64,000 nucleotides of DNA from Nemorincola sp044225795 (GTDB lineage Bacteria > Bacteroidota > Bacteroidia > Chitinophagales > Chitinophagaceae): NCBI GenBank assembly GCA_044225795.1, contig JBGAIF010000005.1, positions 186,001 through 250,000 on the forward strand. The letters run 5' to 3'. The translations under genes and the position numbers were made by a program. The notes beneath the pieces are model-generated. The model saw only the letters and a list, made by a program, of their open reading frames with translations. It did no database searches and was not told where the DNA came from. Below, piece by piece: positions 40,441 to 50,300 of this stretch. How positions within the stretch are numbered: the stretch's first letter is position 1; the number at the start of each line of letters is the position of its first letter.

Positions 40441-42756
40441 ATGACCTTTTTGAAACGATTATACCTGGCCATTATATTTGCAATAGCCATTACTCCTGTC
40501 ACCAATGCACAAGACAGCGCCATAGGCTATTGGGAATCGCATCTTCCTTACAATAATGCCGTGGGTGTTGCTACAGATGGCCGTACCGTTTATACAGCAT
40601 GCCGTCAGGGCTTTTTTACCTATCGGTCCGGTTCATTGCCCCTCCCTTTCAGTAAAGCGGAGGGCATGTCTGATATGGGTATGCAATGCGTGGGGTACGA
40701 TATAGCAACCTCCACTGCCATACTGGTTTACACCAATGGAAATATTGATCTTTTTAAGGACAACACATTCTATAACCTTCCCGACCTTAAAGTAAAAAGC
40801 GTTTCGGGGGCAAAGACCGTTTACCAGGTATATACTGAGAATGGGTTTGCTTACCTGAGTACTTCCCTCGGTGTCATTGTCATAGATCTTTCTTCGCACA
40901 ACGTAAAACAAACCTATCAGTTCATAGACCAGGCGAGCCTTAACAACACCGTTGTTCCTGTTAGAAGCTTTATCGGTTTTGGTAATGATTTTTATTCGGT
41001 GACACCAAGAGGGCTTTTCAAAGTAAACAAGAACAACCCACAGATACAGAACTACCAGGTTTGGCAGAAAGTTGACACTTCTTCCGCACTTATCAGTTGT
41101 GCAACAGTCGGTGACGCTCTTTTCCTTGCTACTAAACGTACCCTGTACCGGTATACAGGCAGCGGACTTTCAATAGTCTACACAACGCCCCTGTCCATTC
41201 AACACCTTGATGGTGGACTAGAATCCGTCTTCGTAAGTGAGTACTCCGACTCTACGTTCAAAGGCACCGTTCGTTCTGTCAATATCCTTAACCAGGTTGT
41301 AGACACATTTACATGGCTGGGAAAACCATTGCAGGTAACACAACTTTCCGACAAATCGATCTATGTTGCTTCCTACTACGAGGGCCTTGCACAGCGTCTG
41401 CACGACAATGTGATGGGCCGGTTCATCCCGATTGGTCCTAATGATGCCAGTTCTTTTGGTCTTTACGCACACAACAAGAACGTATGGGTAGCCCACGGAG
41501 GATATGGGGATGAATATATAGCCAGCTTTAACTTCTCGGGCCTGTCCAATCTTACAGAAGATGGCAAATGGCACATGTATTCGCGTGATATAACCCCGGG
41601 CTTCGATTCACTTCCCGACATGCTCTGTGTGACTAAAAACGAGAACTCCGGTACCGTATATGCCGGATCTTACATTGGCGGGTTGTATATCAGAAATAAA
41701 GACAACTCGGCATCCGTGGTAAGATCAGATGTATTTGATAGCAGTACTACTTATTTCGGAGACAGGCAGCGACAAGTTGTAGGGCTGGCTATTGACCGAT
41801 CGAACAACGTCTGGGTATCTACCTTCGGATCAAACCACAAACTGTACGCATTAAGTGCTGATGAAAATAAGTGGTACAAGTTCAACACATCAGCAACCAA
41901 TGGAGGCGCTATAGCTATCGACAATAACGACCAGGTATGGTTTGCCAATTATGTGAATGTTACAACCGCCGGTGGTGTGACGGTATTCAACAACGGAGGC
42001 ACATTAAATGACCCGAGCGATGATGCATCATATCATCTCACTACGGGAATAGGAAGCGGCAATCTTCCCAGCAATGTTGTACTATGCCTTGCTGCAGACA
42101 AAAACGGCAGTGTCTGGATCGGCACTGACAACGGCATTGCCGTTGCGAGCAGTTGCAGTGCACCGTTCAATGGAAACCCGCCATGCGATGCCGATATACC
42201 GATAGTTCAATATGACAAATATGCAGGGTATCTGTTTGCAGGTAGCGCGGTAAGGACTATTGCCGTGGATGGCGCAAACCGCAAATGGGTTGGTACTGAT
42301 GATGGTGTGTGGTTGTTATCCTCAACCGCCGATAAGATCATTTATCGCTTCACAGCAGAAAACAGCCCCTTGCCATCAAACCATATTCAGAAGATAGCTA
42401 TTGATGATGTAACCGGAGATGTATATATCGGAACCGAAATGGGACTCTCCACATACCACAGTACCGCTACAGAAGGTGGTGAAACGACCGGGGTAGTGTC
42501 AGTTTTCCCAAACCCTGTTGGTAGCGACTACAAAGGCCCGATAGCCATCAAAGGGCTCGCAGCAAATTCCGACATTCGCATTACCGATATTAACGGGCAA
42601 CTTGTTTACCGCTCCACTTCATTTGGCGGACAGGCGGTGTGGAATGGACTGGACTATACCGGCAGACGGCCACAATCAGGGGTATACCTTGTGTTTGCCA
42701 CCACAACTGATGGTTCAAAACAGACCTACATAGGCAAGATCGTTTTCATGCAATAA
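40441..42756 (+). CDS. porZ: PorZ-like T9SS protein, copy 2
   Basis: Encodes 771 residues with the same plan as the preceding gene: signal peptide to NAQ (24), two seven-bladed-type propeller domains and a type A sorting domain (VFPNPVGSDYKG, TDINGQLVYR). Long blocks are shared with copy 1, for example SHLPYNNAVGV, GNIDLFKDNTFYN and the QVYTENG to IDLSSH stretch, while others differ clearly, so the duplication is not very recent. recO begins 2 bases after its stop. As in copy 1, the expected role is in T9SS substrate attachment at the cell surface; subfunctionalisation between the copies is inference. Confidence 0.8.
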   Translation: MTFLKRLYLAIIFAIAITPVTNAQDSAIGYWESHLPYNNAVGVATDGRTVYTACRQGFFTYRSGSLPLPFSKAEGMSDMGMQCVGYDIATSTAILVYTNGNIDLFKDNTFYNLPDLKVKSVSGAKTVYQVYTENGFAYLSTSLGVIVIDLSSHNVKQTYQFIDQASLNNTVVPVRSFIGFGNDFYSVTPRGLFKVNKNNPQIQNYQVWQKVDTSSALISCATVGDALFLATKRTLYRYTGSGLSIVYTTPLSIQHLDGGLESVFVSEYSDSTFKGTVRSVNILNQVVDTFTWLGKPLQVTQLSDKSIYVASYYEGLAQRLHDNVMGRFIPIGPNDASSFGLYAHNKNVWVAHGGYGDEYIASFNFSGLSNLTEDGKWHMYSRDITPGFDSLPDMLCVTKNENSGTVYAGSYIGGLYIRNKDNSASVVRSDVFDSSTTYFGDRQRQVVGLAIDRSNNVWVSTFGSNHKLYALSADENKWYKFNTSATNGGAIAIDNNDQVWFANYVNVTTAGGVTVFNNGGTLNDPSDDASYHLTTGIGSGNLPSNVVLCLAADKNGSVWIGTDNGIAVASSCSAPFNGNPPCDADIPIVQYDKYAGYLFAGSAVRTIAVDGANRKWVGTDDGVWLLSSTADKIIYRFTAENSPLPSNHIQKIAIDDVTGDVYIGTEMGLSTYHSTATEGGETTGVVSVFPNPVGSDYKGPIAIKGLAANSDIRITDINGQLVYRSTSFGGQAVWNGLDYTGRRPQSGVYLVFATTTDGSKQTYIGKIVFMQ

Positions 42757-42758
42757 AT

Positions 42759-43493
42759 ATGCTGCACAAGACCAACGGCATAGTTCTGCGCTCAGTAAAA
42801 TACGGTGAAAGCAGTCTCGTAACGACGATCTTTACCGAACTACATGGTGTGCAGACCTATATGGTGCAGGGAGTAAGAAGCAGCAAAGCCCGTCAGAATA
42901 AAGCAGGAAATTTTCAGCCCGGTACATTACTCGATCTTGTGGTGTATCTGCAGCCTCAGAAGAACATGCAACGCATACGTGAATTTCAACCGGCTTTTAT
43001 TTACAACTCAATGCAGGAAAGCGTGGTCAAAAACAGCATTACACTGTTTTCCGTTGAATTGTTGTTGCGCACACTACCTGAACATGCCCCTTTACCTGCC
43101 TTATTTGACTTTACATTCCAATACTTCGTATCACTCGACCAAATGCCCGTGACAGACGTCGCAAACTTTCCCTTGTTCTTTATCATTGAGCTTTGCCGCA
43201 TATCCGGATATGAACTTATTGGGAGCTACAGCAAGCAAACACCTTATCTGAATATCAAAGAAGGTGGATTCAGTGCGCACCCTCCGTCAGAGGGACACAC
43301 AATCAATGAAGACTATGGAGCATTGCTGACACAGGTATTAAAAGCAGATGACTATGACAAATTGAAAAACGTACCCCTGAATGCATCGATAAGAATGCAT
43401 TTGCTCGACTGGTATATCTCATTCCTGCAAGAACATAGCCATAGCGCCGGCAACATTCGTTCCCTGGCAGTTCTCAAAGCCATTCTGCACTAA
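42759..43493 (+). CDS. recO: DNA repair protein RecO
   Basis: Encodes 244 residues. The N-terminal OB fold has the RecO signature (KTNGIVLRSVKYGESSLVTTIFTELHG, then VQGVRSSKAR). The helical C-terminal domain follows (about 85-240), without the four-cysteine zinc site found in some RecO proteins. RecO loads RecA on SSB-coated DNA and anneals strands in the RecFOR pathway. The start is 2 bases after the second porZ stop, so the two are cotranscribed despite unrelated function. The gene ends 5 bases before the convergent nucleotidyltransferase. Confidence 0.9.
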   Translation: MLHKTNGIVLRSVKYGESSLVTTIFTELHGVQTYMVQGVRSSKARQNKAGNFQPGTLLDLVVYLQPQKNMQRIREFQPAFIYNSMQESVVKNSITLFSVELLLRTLPEHAPLPALFDFTFQYFVSLDQMPVTDVANFPLFFIIELCRISGYELIGSYSKQTPYLNIKEGGFSAHPPSEGHTINEDYGALLTQVLKADDYDKLKNVPLNASIRMHLLDWYISFLQEHSHSAGNIRSLAVLKAILH

Positions 43494-43498
43494 ACCTA

Positions 43499-44215
43499 TT
43501 ATTTGAATATACCTGCGGCCAACGCAAGGCTGTCAGGCTTACCCACATCAATGAACAAGCCTCCGGTATGATCGTAGCCTCGTATCAACTTAGTTTCAGC
43601 CAGGTACAGATACAGATCCACCAGCGAAAATTTACCAGCGAAAGGGATATCGCGAAAAACATCTTGTGAGAGCACCTGCAAACCACTGAATGCATATGGC
43701 GTTGTTGTTGAAACTTCCTGGGACATACGCATCTCACCTGTTTTGTCATTCATCCATCCACATAGCTTCATATCATTGTCGAAAAGGAAATATCTCGATG
43801 AAGATCTTTTCATAACGGCAAGCGTAGCTATTGCCGTATCATTTTTGTGCGCATTTATCAGGCCTTCAAGGTTAAGGTCTGTGAATACATCTACATTCAT
43901 CACTACAATCGGCTCGCTGTCAATAAGGTATGGACTCGCCTTTTTCAGCCCGCCCCCTGTCTCCAGTACCATATCGCTTTCGTCCGATATGGTGATGTTG
44001 CTCCCAAATCCTTTATTGGCGATCACTTCCTCCTCTATCATAGAAGCAAAGTGGTGAACATTGATAACAACGTCATAGATGCCAAAACTCTGTAGGTACC
44101 TGATATTATGTTCCAGCAGAGACTTATCATTTACCCGAACCAACGCCTTCGGACAATTGTCTGTAAAAGGTTTTAGTCTTGTTCCAAGACCGGCAGCAAA
44201 AAGCATAGCTTTCAT
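43499..44215 (-). CDS. Sugar-phosphate nucleotidyltransferase, MurU/RmlA-like
   Basis: Encodes 238 residues. The nucleotide-binding motif AAGLGTRLKPFTDNCPKAL is at the N-terminus, with the substrate region LETGGGLKKASPYL and the metal-site MNVDVFTDLNL. The short length, without the left-handed helix domain, fits MurU (MurNAc-1-phosphate uridylyltransferase) or mannose-1-phosphate guanylyltransferase-like enzymes. In Bacteroidota this form often sits with an AmgK kinase for cell-wall recycling, but no kinase is adjacent here. Substrate therefore unassigned. The weak element TAATTTTA lies just upstream. Confidence 0.82.
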   Translation of the reverse strand: MKAMLFAAGLGTRLKPFTDNCPKALVRVNDKSLLEHNIRYLQSFGIYDVVINVHHFASMIEEEVIANKGFGSNITISDESDMVLETGGGLKKASPYLIDSEPIVVMNVDVFTDLNLEGLINAHKNDTAIATLAVMKRSSSRYFLFDNDMKLCGWMNDKTGEMRMSQEVSTTTPYAFSGLQVLSQDVFRDIPFAGKFSLVDLYLYLAETKLIRGYDHTGGLFIDVGKPDSLALAAGIFK

Positions 44216-44294
44216 AATGTAAAATTATGCGGCTTGCACCAGATTAGGTAGTGATTGTTGATTTTTTATACCTTAGCGACAATTACACAATGGC

Positions 44295-44762
44295 ATGAGT
44301 AAAAGAAAACAACGTCGGAGAAGTTCAAGACGAGACAGGAATGTCCCACTGATAAAACTTGTCGACCCAATCATTCAGAGCGTGTTGTTCATTCTGTTCC
44401 TTTACGCCCTCGATGCCGATTTTTTTGTTCCTTACGACACCCTTTTTTATTCGCTTATCTCGGTCCAGATACTCAGCCTGGTTGTTAATTTCTTTCTGAG
44501 ATCTCCCCAACTTGAGTTGATAATGAATGAACGTATTGCCTATGCTGTGGTTATCTTAGTCTATCTCTCTGTTTATTACTACATGCGCACCAGGATCGAC
44601 GAACGATTCCTGCAGGTAACTCCTGGTAGCCAGACAAATTCGATGCCTGTGTATGAGGTCATCCTGAATGCTGTAGGCTGCCTTATTGCATTCTGGTATT
44701 TCTTTATTTGTTTTCGTGAGGTGCGCGACATCCTGAAAAGTGAAGGAAGCGACTTTGAATAG
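44295..44762 (+). CDS. Small four-helix membrane protein, unknown function
   Basis: Encodes 155 residues. The N-terminus is very basic (SKRKQRRRSSRRDRN), followed by four hydrophobic segments (about 25-42, 46-68, 78-97 and 125-147) and an acidic tail. The positive-inside rule places the N-terminus in the cytoplasm. No family recognised. TACCTTAG, a weak promoter-like element, lies at 44269-44276. It is 62 bases before the kinase gene. Confidence 0.65.
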   Translation: MSKRKQRRRSSRRDRNVPLIKLVDPIIQSVLFILFLYALDADFFVPYDTLFYSLISVQILSLVVNFFLRSPQLELIMNERIAYAVVILVYLSVYYYMRTRIDERFLQVTPGSQTNSMPVYEVILNAVGCLIAFWYFFICFREVRDILKSEGSDFE

Positions 44763-44793
44763 CGCTTTATTATCGATTGTCAGGCGGTAACCC

Positions 44794-44801
44794 TATATTT
44801 G
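44794..44801 (+). promoter_or_regulatory. -7 element before the PfkB kinase gene
   Basis: TATATTTG is a perfect TAnnTTTG, 23 bases before ATG 44825. It lies inside a longer open frame from 44777, so it marks 44825 as the true start. Confidence 0.55.
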
Positions 44802-44824
44802 CGCAAAATTTAACTGATCACAAT

Positions 44825-45742
44825 ATGTCTTTACTCGTAGTAGGCACTATGGCCTTCGATGCATTGGAAACCCCATTCGGAAAGGTGGATCGTATCATTG
44901 GTGGTTCGGCAACATATGCTGCATGGGCGGCATCCAACTTTGTGAAGCCCATCAAGCAGGTTTCTATCATTGGCGGCGATTTCCCACAGGAAGAGATCAA
45001 GGCGCTCGAAGCCCGTGGTGTTGCATTTGATGGCGTTGAAGTAGTGCCGGACGGCAAAAGCTTCTTCTGGAGTGGCCGCTACCATATGGACATGAATACC
45101 CGCGACACACTTATCACAGACCTGAACGTGCTGGCACAGTTCAATCCGGTGATACCCGATAGCTACCAGGACAGCCCTTTCGTAATGCTGGGCAATCTTG
45201 CTCCGGCTGTGCAGATCAGTGTATTAAAACAACTGAAGCAACGCCCTAAGCTGGTTATCCTGGATACCATGAACTTCTGGATGGATGTGGCGCTCGACGA
45301 ACTGAAGCAGGTGCTTGGAATGGTTGATTTGCTTATGGTCAATGATAGCGAGGCCCGCCAGCTTGGTGGTGAATATTCTATCGTAAAAGCAGCCAAGAAG
45401 ATACAGGCAATGGGGCCCAAGTACCTGATAATAAAGAAAGGTGAGCATGGTGCACTACTGTTCTATGAAGGAAAGATATTTGCAGCACCCGCGCTTCCAC
45501 TTGAAGATGTTTTTGACCCTACCGGCGCCGGAGACACGTTTGCCGGAGGCTTCATTGGCTACCTCGCCCGCATCAATGATACCTCGTTCGAAAGTATGAA
45601 AGCAGCCGTTATCATAGGTTCTGCTATGGCTTCATTTTGTGTAGAAAAGTTCGGGCCTACACGATTGAAAGACGTAACACCTGCCGAAATAGACGCAAGG
45701 GTTCAGGAATTTGTATCACTGGCCAATTTCGAGATCAGATAA
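44825..45742 (+). CDS. PfkB family sugar kinase
   Basis: About 305 residues from ATG 44825 (MSLLVVGTMAFDALETPFG). The ribokinase/PfkB fold shows the N-terminal GGSATYAAWAASNF substrate motif and the C-terminal signature DPTGAGDTFAGG (231-242) with catalytic base D237. The enzyme phosphorylates a sugar or nucleoside with ATP in the cytoplasm; family members are hard to tell apart by sequence. It is followed after 9 bases by a flavin reductase gene with no obvious functional link. Confidence 0.87.
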   Translation: MSLLVVGTMAFDALETPFGKVDRIIGGSATYAAWAASNFVKPIKQVSIIGGDFPQEEIKALEARGVAFDGVEVVPDGKSFFWSGRYHMDMNTRDTLITDLNVLAQFNPVIPDSYQDSPFVMLGNLAPAVQISVLKQLKQRPKLVILDTMNFWMDVALDELKQVLGMVDLLMVNDSEARQLGGEYSIVKAAKKIQAMGPKYLIIKKGEHGALLFYEGKIFAAPALPLEDVFDPTGAGDTFAGGFIGYLARINDTSFESMKAAVIIGSAMASFCVEKFGPTRLKDVTPAEIDARVQEFVSLANFEIR

Positions 45743-45751
45743 CTTCCGGCC

Positions 45752-46630
45752 ATGAGGATCGTTCCGGGTGAAATAAAGACAGCGCAACTACACGCCTTCC
45801 TTCTTGGGGCCGTTGCGCCACGCCCTATTTGCTTCGCCAGCACCATAGATAGCAATGGCAATGCTAACCTTTCGCCGTTTAGCTTCTTCAATGTCTTTGG
45901 CAGCAAGCCTCCTATATTGATATTCTCTCCTGCACGGCGCGTTCGCGACAACAGTATCAAACATACGCTGGAGAATGTTTACGAGACGAAAGAGGTGGTT
46001 ATCAATGTAGTGAGTTACAACATCGTACAACAGGCTAACCTCAGCAGTTGTGAATATCCTAAGAGCGTAGATGAATTTGTAAAGGCCGGTTTCACGCCGC
46101 TGAAATCCGATATGGTAAAACCGTTTCGGGTGAAGGAATCGCCCGTTCAGATGGAATGTAAAGTAACCCAGGTAATAGAAACCGGGCACGAAGGTGGCGC
46201 GGGCAATCTCATCATCTGCGAAGTTCTATGCATGCACATAGACGATAATGTGCTGGATGCATCCGGGAAAATAGATCCACATAAAATAGACCTGGTGGCG
46301 CGTATGGGTGCAGACTATTACTGTCGTGCATCTGGAAATGCCGTATTCGAAGTACACAAGCCAAATGTAGAACTTGGTGTTGGTGTTGATGCACTTCCCT
46401 TGCATATTCGTAACAGCCGCATACTTACAGGCAACAATCTTGGAATGCTGGGCAATTGCACCTCAATACCGCTTATCGCTGAGTTGCCGCAAGACGAGCG
46501 CCTTGCAGATATTCTCAGCGCTAATGCGCACGATACAGACAAAAAACGGGATGAATTGCACCTTTACGCCAAAGAGCTTCTTGATTCCGGACACGTACAG
46601 CAGGCATGGCAGGTATTACTTGCTGATTAG
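45752..46630 (+). CDS. Flavin reductase family protein
   Basis: Encodes 292 residues. The split-barrel FMN-binding domain (about 10-190) has the family pattern GAVAPRPICFASTIDSNGN, NLSPFSFFNVFGSKPP and the RDNSIKHTLENV stretch. The last 90 residues are a C-terminal extension seen in the flavoredoxin-like Bacteroidota group. It probably binds FMN and uses NAD(P)H or an electron carrier; partner unknown. It starts 9 bases after the kinase gene and is likely its operon partner. Confidence 0.83.
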   Translation: MRIVPGEIKTAQLHAFLLGAVAPRPICFASTIDSNGNANLSPFSFFNVFGSKPPILIFSPARRVRDNSIKHTLENVYETKEVVINVVSYNIVQQANLSSCEYPKSVDEFVKAGFTPLKSDMVKPFRVKESPVQMECKVTQVIETGHEGGAGNLIICEVLCMHIDDNVLDASGKIDPHKIDLVARMGADYYCRASGNAVFEVHKPNVELGVGVDALPLHIRNSRILTGNNLGMLGNCTSIPLIAELPQDERLADILSANAHDTDKKRDELHLYAKELLDSGHVQQAWQVLLAD

Positions 46631-46710
46631 CACATTAAAACCATGTTAATATCTTGTGCATATCATATGCGCATAACTTTCAAATAATATTTTGGCAACA
46701 TAATTGTGGG

Positions 46711-46718
46711 TAACTTTA
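46711..46718 (+). promoter_or_regulatory. Promoter-like element before ykuK
   Basis: TAACTTTA, one base off TAnnTTTG, with a TTTG at 46691-46694 sixteen bases upstream. A 13-base palindrome (GCATAT, C, ATATGC) at 46658-46670 lies further upstream and could be a protein site. Confidence 0.35.
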
Positions 46719-46740
46719 GTATAACTAAAATGTTACACAC

Positions 46741-47214
46741 ATGTTATGGCGAAGATTTAGCGGAGAACCTCTGCGAATACCCGTAAAAAATGCCGTAGAA
46801 GAGGCCATTATCAGGGAAACATCTGCAGGTTTCAGGCTCAAAGTATGCATTGGCACAGACTCCCAGGTACGTTCGGCAGAAACCGAATTTGCCACAGTGA
46901 TCGTTTTTCTTCGCGAGAAACATGGAGGGTTTATGTTTATCAGCAATGATAAAACAACGCAACCTTACTCTGTAAAGGAGCGCATGCTGGTGGAGGTAGC
47001 AAAAAGTATTGAGGTGGCTTACGAGCTATGCGACCTGTTCAACAAGTATGACGTGGATATGGAGGTGCATGCCGACATCAACACAAACCCTCAGTTCAAG
47101 AGCAACGAGGCTCTGAGAGAGGCAATGGGCTATATCCTAGGGATGGGATATGCCTTCAAGGCCAAACCCGATGCTTTTGCCAGCAGTTGCTGCGCAGACA
47201 AAATGGTTAATTAG
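46741..47214 (+). CDS. RNase H-like YkuK family protein
   Basis: Encodes 157 residues. The sequence fits the YkuK (PF04308, former DUF458) family: an RNase H-like fold starting with VCIGTDSQVRS, where the Asp of GTDSQ matches the first catalytic acidic residue, then the central VEVAKSIEVAYELCDLFN, the strand MEVHADINTNPQFKSN with a second Asp, and the C-terminal AFKAKPDAFASSCCADK, whose last Asp may complete the site. Biochemical function is not established for the family; a nuclease role is inferred from the fold. It is transcribed alone from a short intergenic region. Confidence 0.82.
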   Translation: MLWRRFSGEPLRIPVKNAVEEAIIRETSAGFRLKVCIGTDSQVRSAETEFATVIVFLREKHGGFMFISNDKTTQPYSVKERMLVEVAKSIEVAYELCDLFNKYDVDMEVHADINTNPQFKSNEALREAMGYILGMGYAFKAKPDAFASSCCADKMVN

Positions 47215-47235
47215 ACCATCTTTTCCCGACCGTAC

Positions 47236-47285
47236 AACAGGGGGTGCACCTCCCTGAAAGGAATTATCACCCCCAGCTGTTCCTT
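47236..47285 (+). terminator. Bulged hairpin after ykuK, possible terminator
   Basis: A 7-bp GC-rich stem (47240-47246 with 47268-47274) extended by 4 bp (47236-47239 with 47278-47281) across a 3-base bulge, followed by a pyrimidine-rich tract. The U-run is poor, so termination is uncertain. Confidence 0.35.
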
Positions 47286-47366
47286 CTTCCAACTATTTTT
47301 TCGTAATTCCTGTCTCTTTATAGAGAAAAAGCTTAAATTTACTTATACAATTTCTTGTTTTTTATA

Positions 47367-50300
47367 ATGAGATGTAAATCTATATTCCTCTATTGTCTTT
47401 TAGGGCTCATTGTCAGTAAGATATACGCGCAACATCCACTGGAATTTGTTGAGAATAAAGGGCAATGGGGAGATTGGTTCCGGTACAAGGTACAAACTCC
47501 CGGGGGGCAGGTATGCCTCGAGGATGATGGGTTTCGTTACATACTTAGTGACGGAGATAATAATTTCAAATTGGATTATTTTCATCACGGCCAAACCAAA
47601 GAAAGACCACTGCTGAAGTTTCATGCTTACAAGGTGAGCTTCCTTGATGCCCAGGCTCCCGATATCTCTGGTGAAAAACCTCTCAAAGTATATTACAACT
47701 ACTTCCTCGGCAAAGATACAGCACGATGGAAGACAGGCATACACCCCGTCCGGGCCATCAATTATCGAAAATTGTACGACGGGATCGACATGCATGTTTT
47801 TTCGGAGAAGGGCAATATTGAATATGAATTTATAGTTCAGCCCGGTGCAGATCCATCAAAGATCAGAATGAGATTTGACGGTCCGGATGGCATTAAGATA
47901 AAGAACGAAAACCTTGTTATCTCTACTTCAGTAGGTGACGTTACCGAGCAAAGACCATTCGTATATCAATATGTGAACAACAACCGTATTGAAGTGCCAT
48001 GCTATTACAAGCTCAAAGGAAGTGTTGTTTCATTCGACTTCCCCGACGGCTATGATCATACACAACAACTGATCATTGACCCTGCGGTATTATTATGCAC
48101 TCTCACAGGGTCTACTGCCGACAACTGGGGATATTCTGCAACATATGATGATGCTGGTAACTTTTACGCGGGAGGCCTCGTAAACGACTTTGCTTTCCCC
48201 GGCACGCATTTTCCGGTCAGCACCGGCGCATTCCAGGTCACTTTTGGCGGTGGCTTTGGAACAGCCAGTCCTGCCGATGATTATGCCTACGCTTCCGATA
48301 TTTCGATCATCAAATATGATGCGGCTCTTAAAACGAGAGTATATGCTACCTATCTCGGTGGGGCACAAAACGACCACGTTCATAGTATGATCGTAGACCC
48401 GGCCGGCAACCTGGTAATTGCTGGTCGTACATTGTCTTCAAACTTTCCGGTTACTCCGGGCTGCTACCAGGGCACTAATCACGGTTGGTGGGATATTGTT
48501 GTTACCAAATTCAATGCTACAGGCACCGGCCTTATAGGTTCCACATACATCGGAGGCGCAGCCAGTGATGGTGTTAACTACGATTCCACCGAATATGGAT
48601 ACGGGCAACTTAAATACAATTACGGTGATGATTCACGCAGCGAGGTTCTGCTCGATAATTCCGGAAATGTATATGTTACAGGCAGCACAAATTCTTCTGA
48701 CTTTCCGGTAACACCAACTGCCATCTCATCTACTATCAAAGGTGCTCAGGATGGTGTGGTCTTTAAGTTGAACAGCTCGCTCACTTCGCTCATCTGGAGC
48801 ACTTACATTGGTGGTAGCAGTTACGATGCCGGCTACGTCCTTGCATTCGACACATTGCAGCAAAACGTCTACGTTGCCGGCGGAACGAACAGTTCCGATT
48901 TCCCGGCTACTGCGGGCACTTTACATACATCTTTCCAGGGAGGCCTTGCAGACGGCTTTGTTCTGAAGTTTCTCAATAGCGCACCGTATAACCTTGTCAA
49001 AGGCACTTATGTAGGTACAGCCGGGTACGATCAGATATACGGTATACAGGTGAGCCGTACCACAGACCAGGTATATGTTATGGGACAAACACTTGGTGGC
49101 ACATTCCCTGTAACTCCGGGTGTGTACTCCAATACCGGCTCAAGCCAGTTTGTCATGAAGCTCGATAAGAACCTTGCGAGCAATCTTGCATCTACAGTTT
49201 TCGGATCAGGCACTTCTGCCACTACCAACATTTCTCCGGTTGCCTTCCTCGTGGACACCTGCGACAATGTCTATATCTCCGGCTGGGGTGGAGATCTGGG
49301 GATCGCCGGGGTAGCTTCCGGACTCTGCTCCGGTATGGCAACGACATTTGATGCACACCTTGCAACAACCGACGGTAGGGACTTTTACTTCATAGTTCTC
49401 GGTCCGGGATTAGCTTCCCTACGCTATGCCAGCTACTACGGTCGCAGTTGTACGTCACCATCTTACTATTGGATGAATGAGCATGTTGATGGAGGTACAA
49501 GCCGCTTTGATAAACACGGCATCATTTACCAGGGCATTTGTGCCAGTTGTGGAGGGGCCCCATCTGTTCCGGGGGCATGTCCAAGTGCCTTTCCTACAAC
49601 CAAGGGCGTTTGGAGCGAGGTTGACTCCAGCCGAAACTGTAATGAAGCAGCACTGAGAGTAGAGTTCAATATTGGCCCGGTGAAGGCCGATGTAGTGGCT
49701 GGCCCTAACACTAGCGGATGTGCGCCGCTAACGGTCAATTTCACCAACAACTCTAATAACGGACTTAGTTACGTTTGGAATTTCGGAGATGGTACTAGTT
49801 CTACCACATTCTCCCCTACTCACACATTTTCAGGCCCCGGCACTTATACCGTCTCCCTCACAGCATCAAACGCTAATGCCTGTTTTAAGACAGATGATAC
49901 TGCGTATGTCTACATTCATGTAGATACCAACAGGATAATTCCCGACTTCACTTATACTGTGAAAGATAGTTGTGATCCCTACATAGCATCTTTCACCAAT
50001 ACTTCTCAGGACTTTGCCGGTGGCACACCCTCATATATCTGGTATTTTGGAGATGGTACATCGTATAGTGGCACCACACCTCCTGACCATAACTATCCTG
50101 ATACCGGCACATATAAGGTAACTCTGGTCATGTCTGATGCATTAGCCTGTAAAACACCGGATACGATCGTCAAACAATTCACCATAAAGAACTTTCGTGT
50201 GTCCGCAAAGTTTATAACCCCGGACACTATTTGCATAGGCACAGAATTCATGGCTAAATCTGACATACTGAACGGAGGAACAAAAAACTGGACCTTCGGT

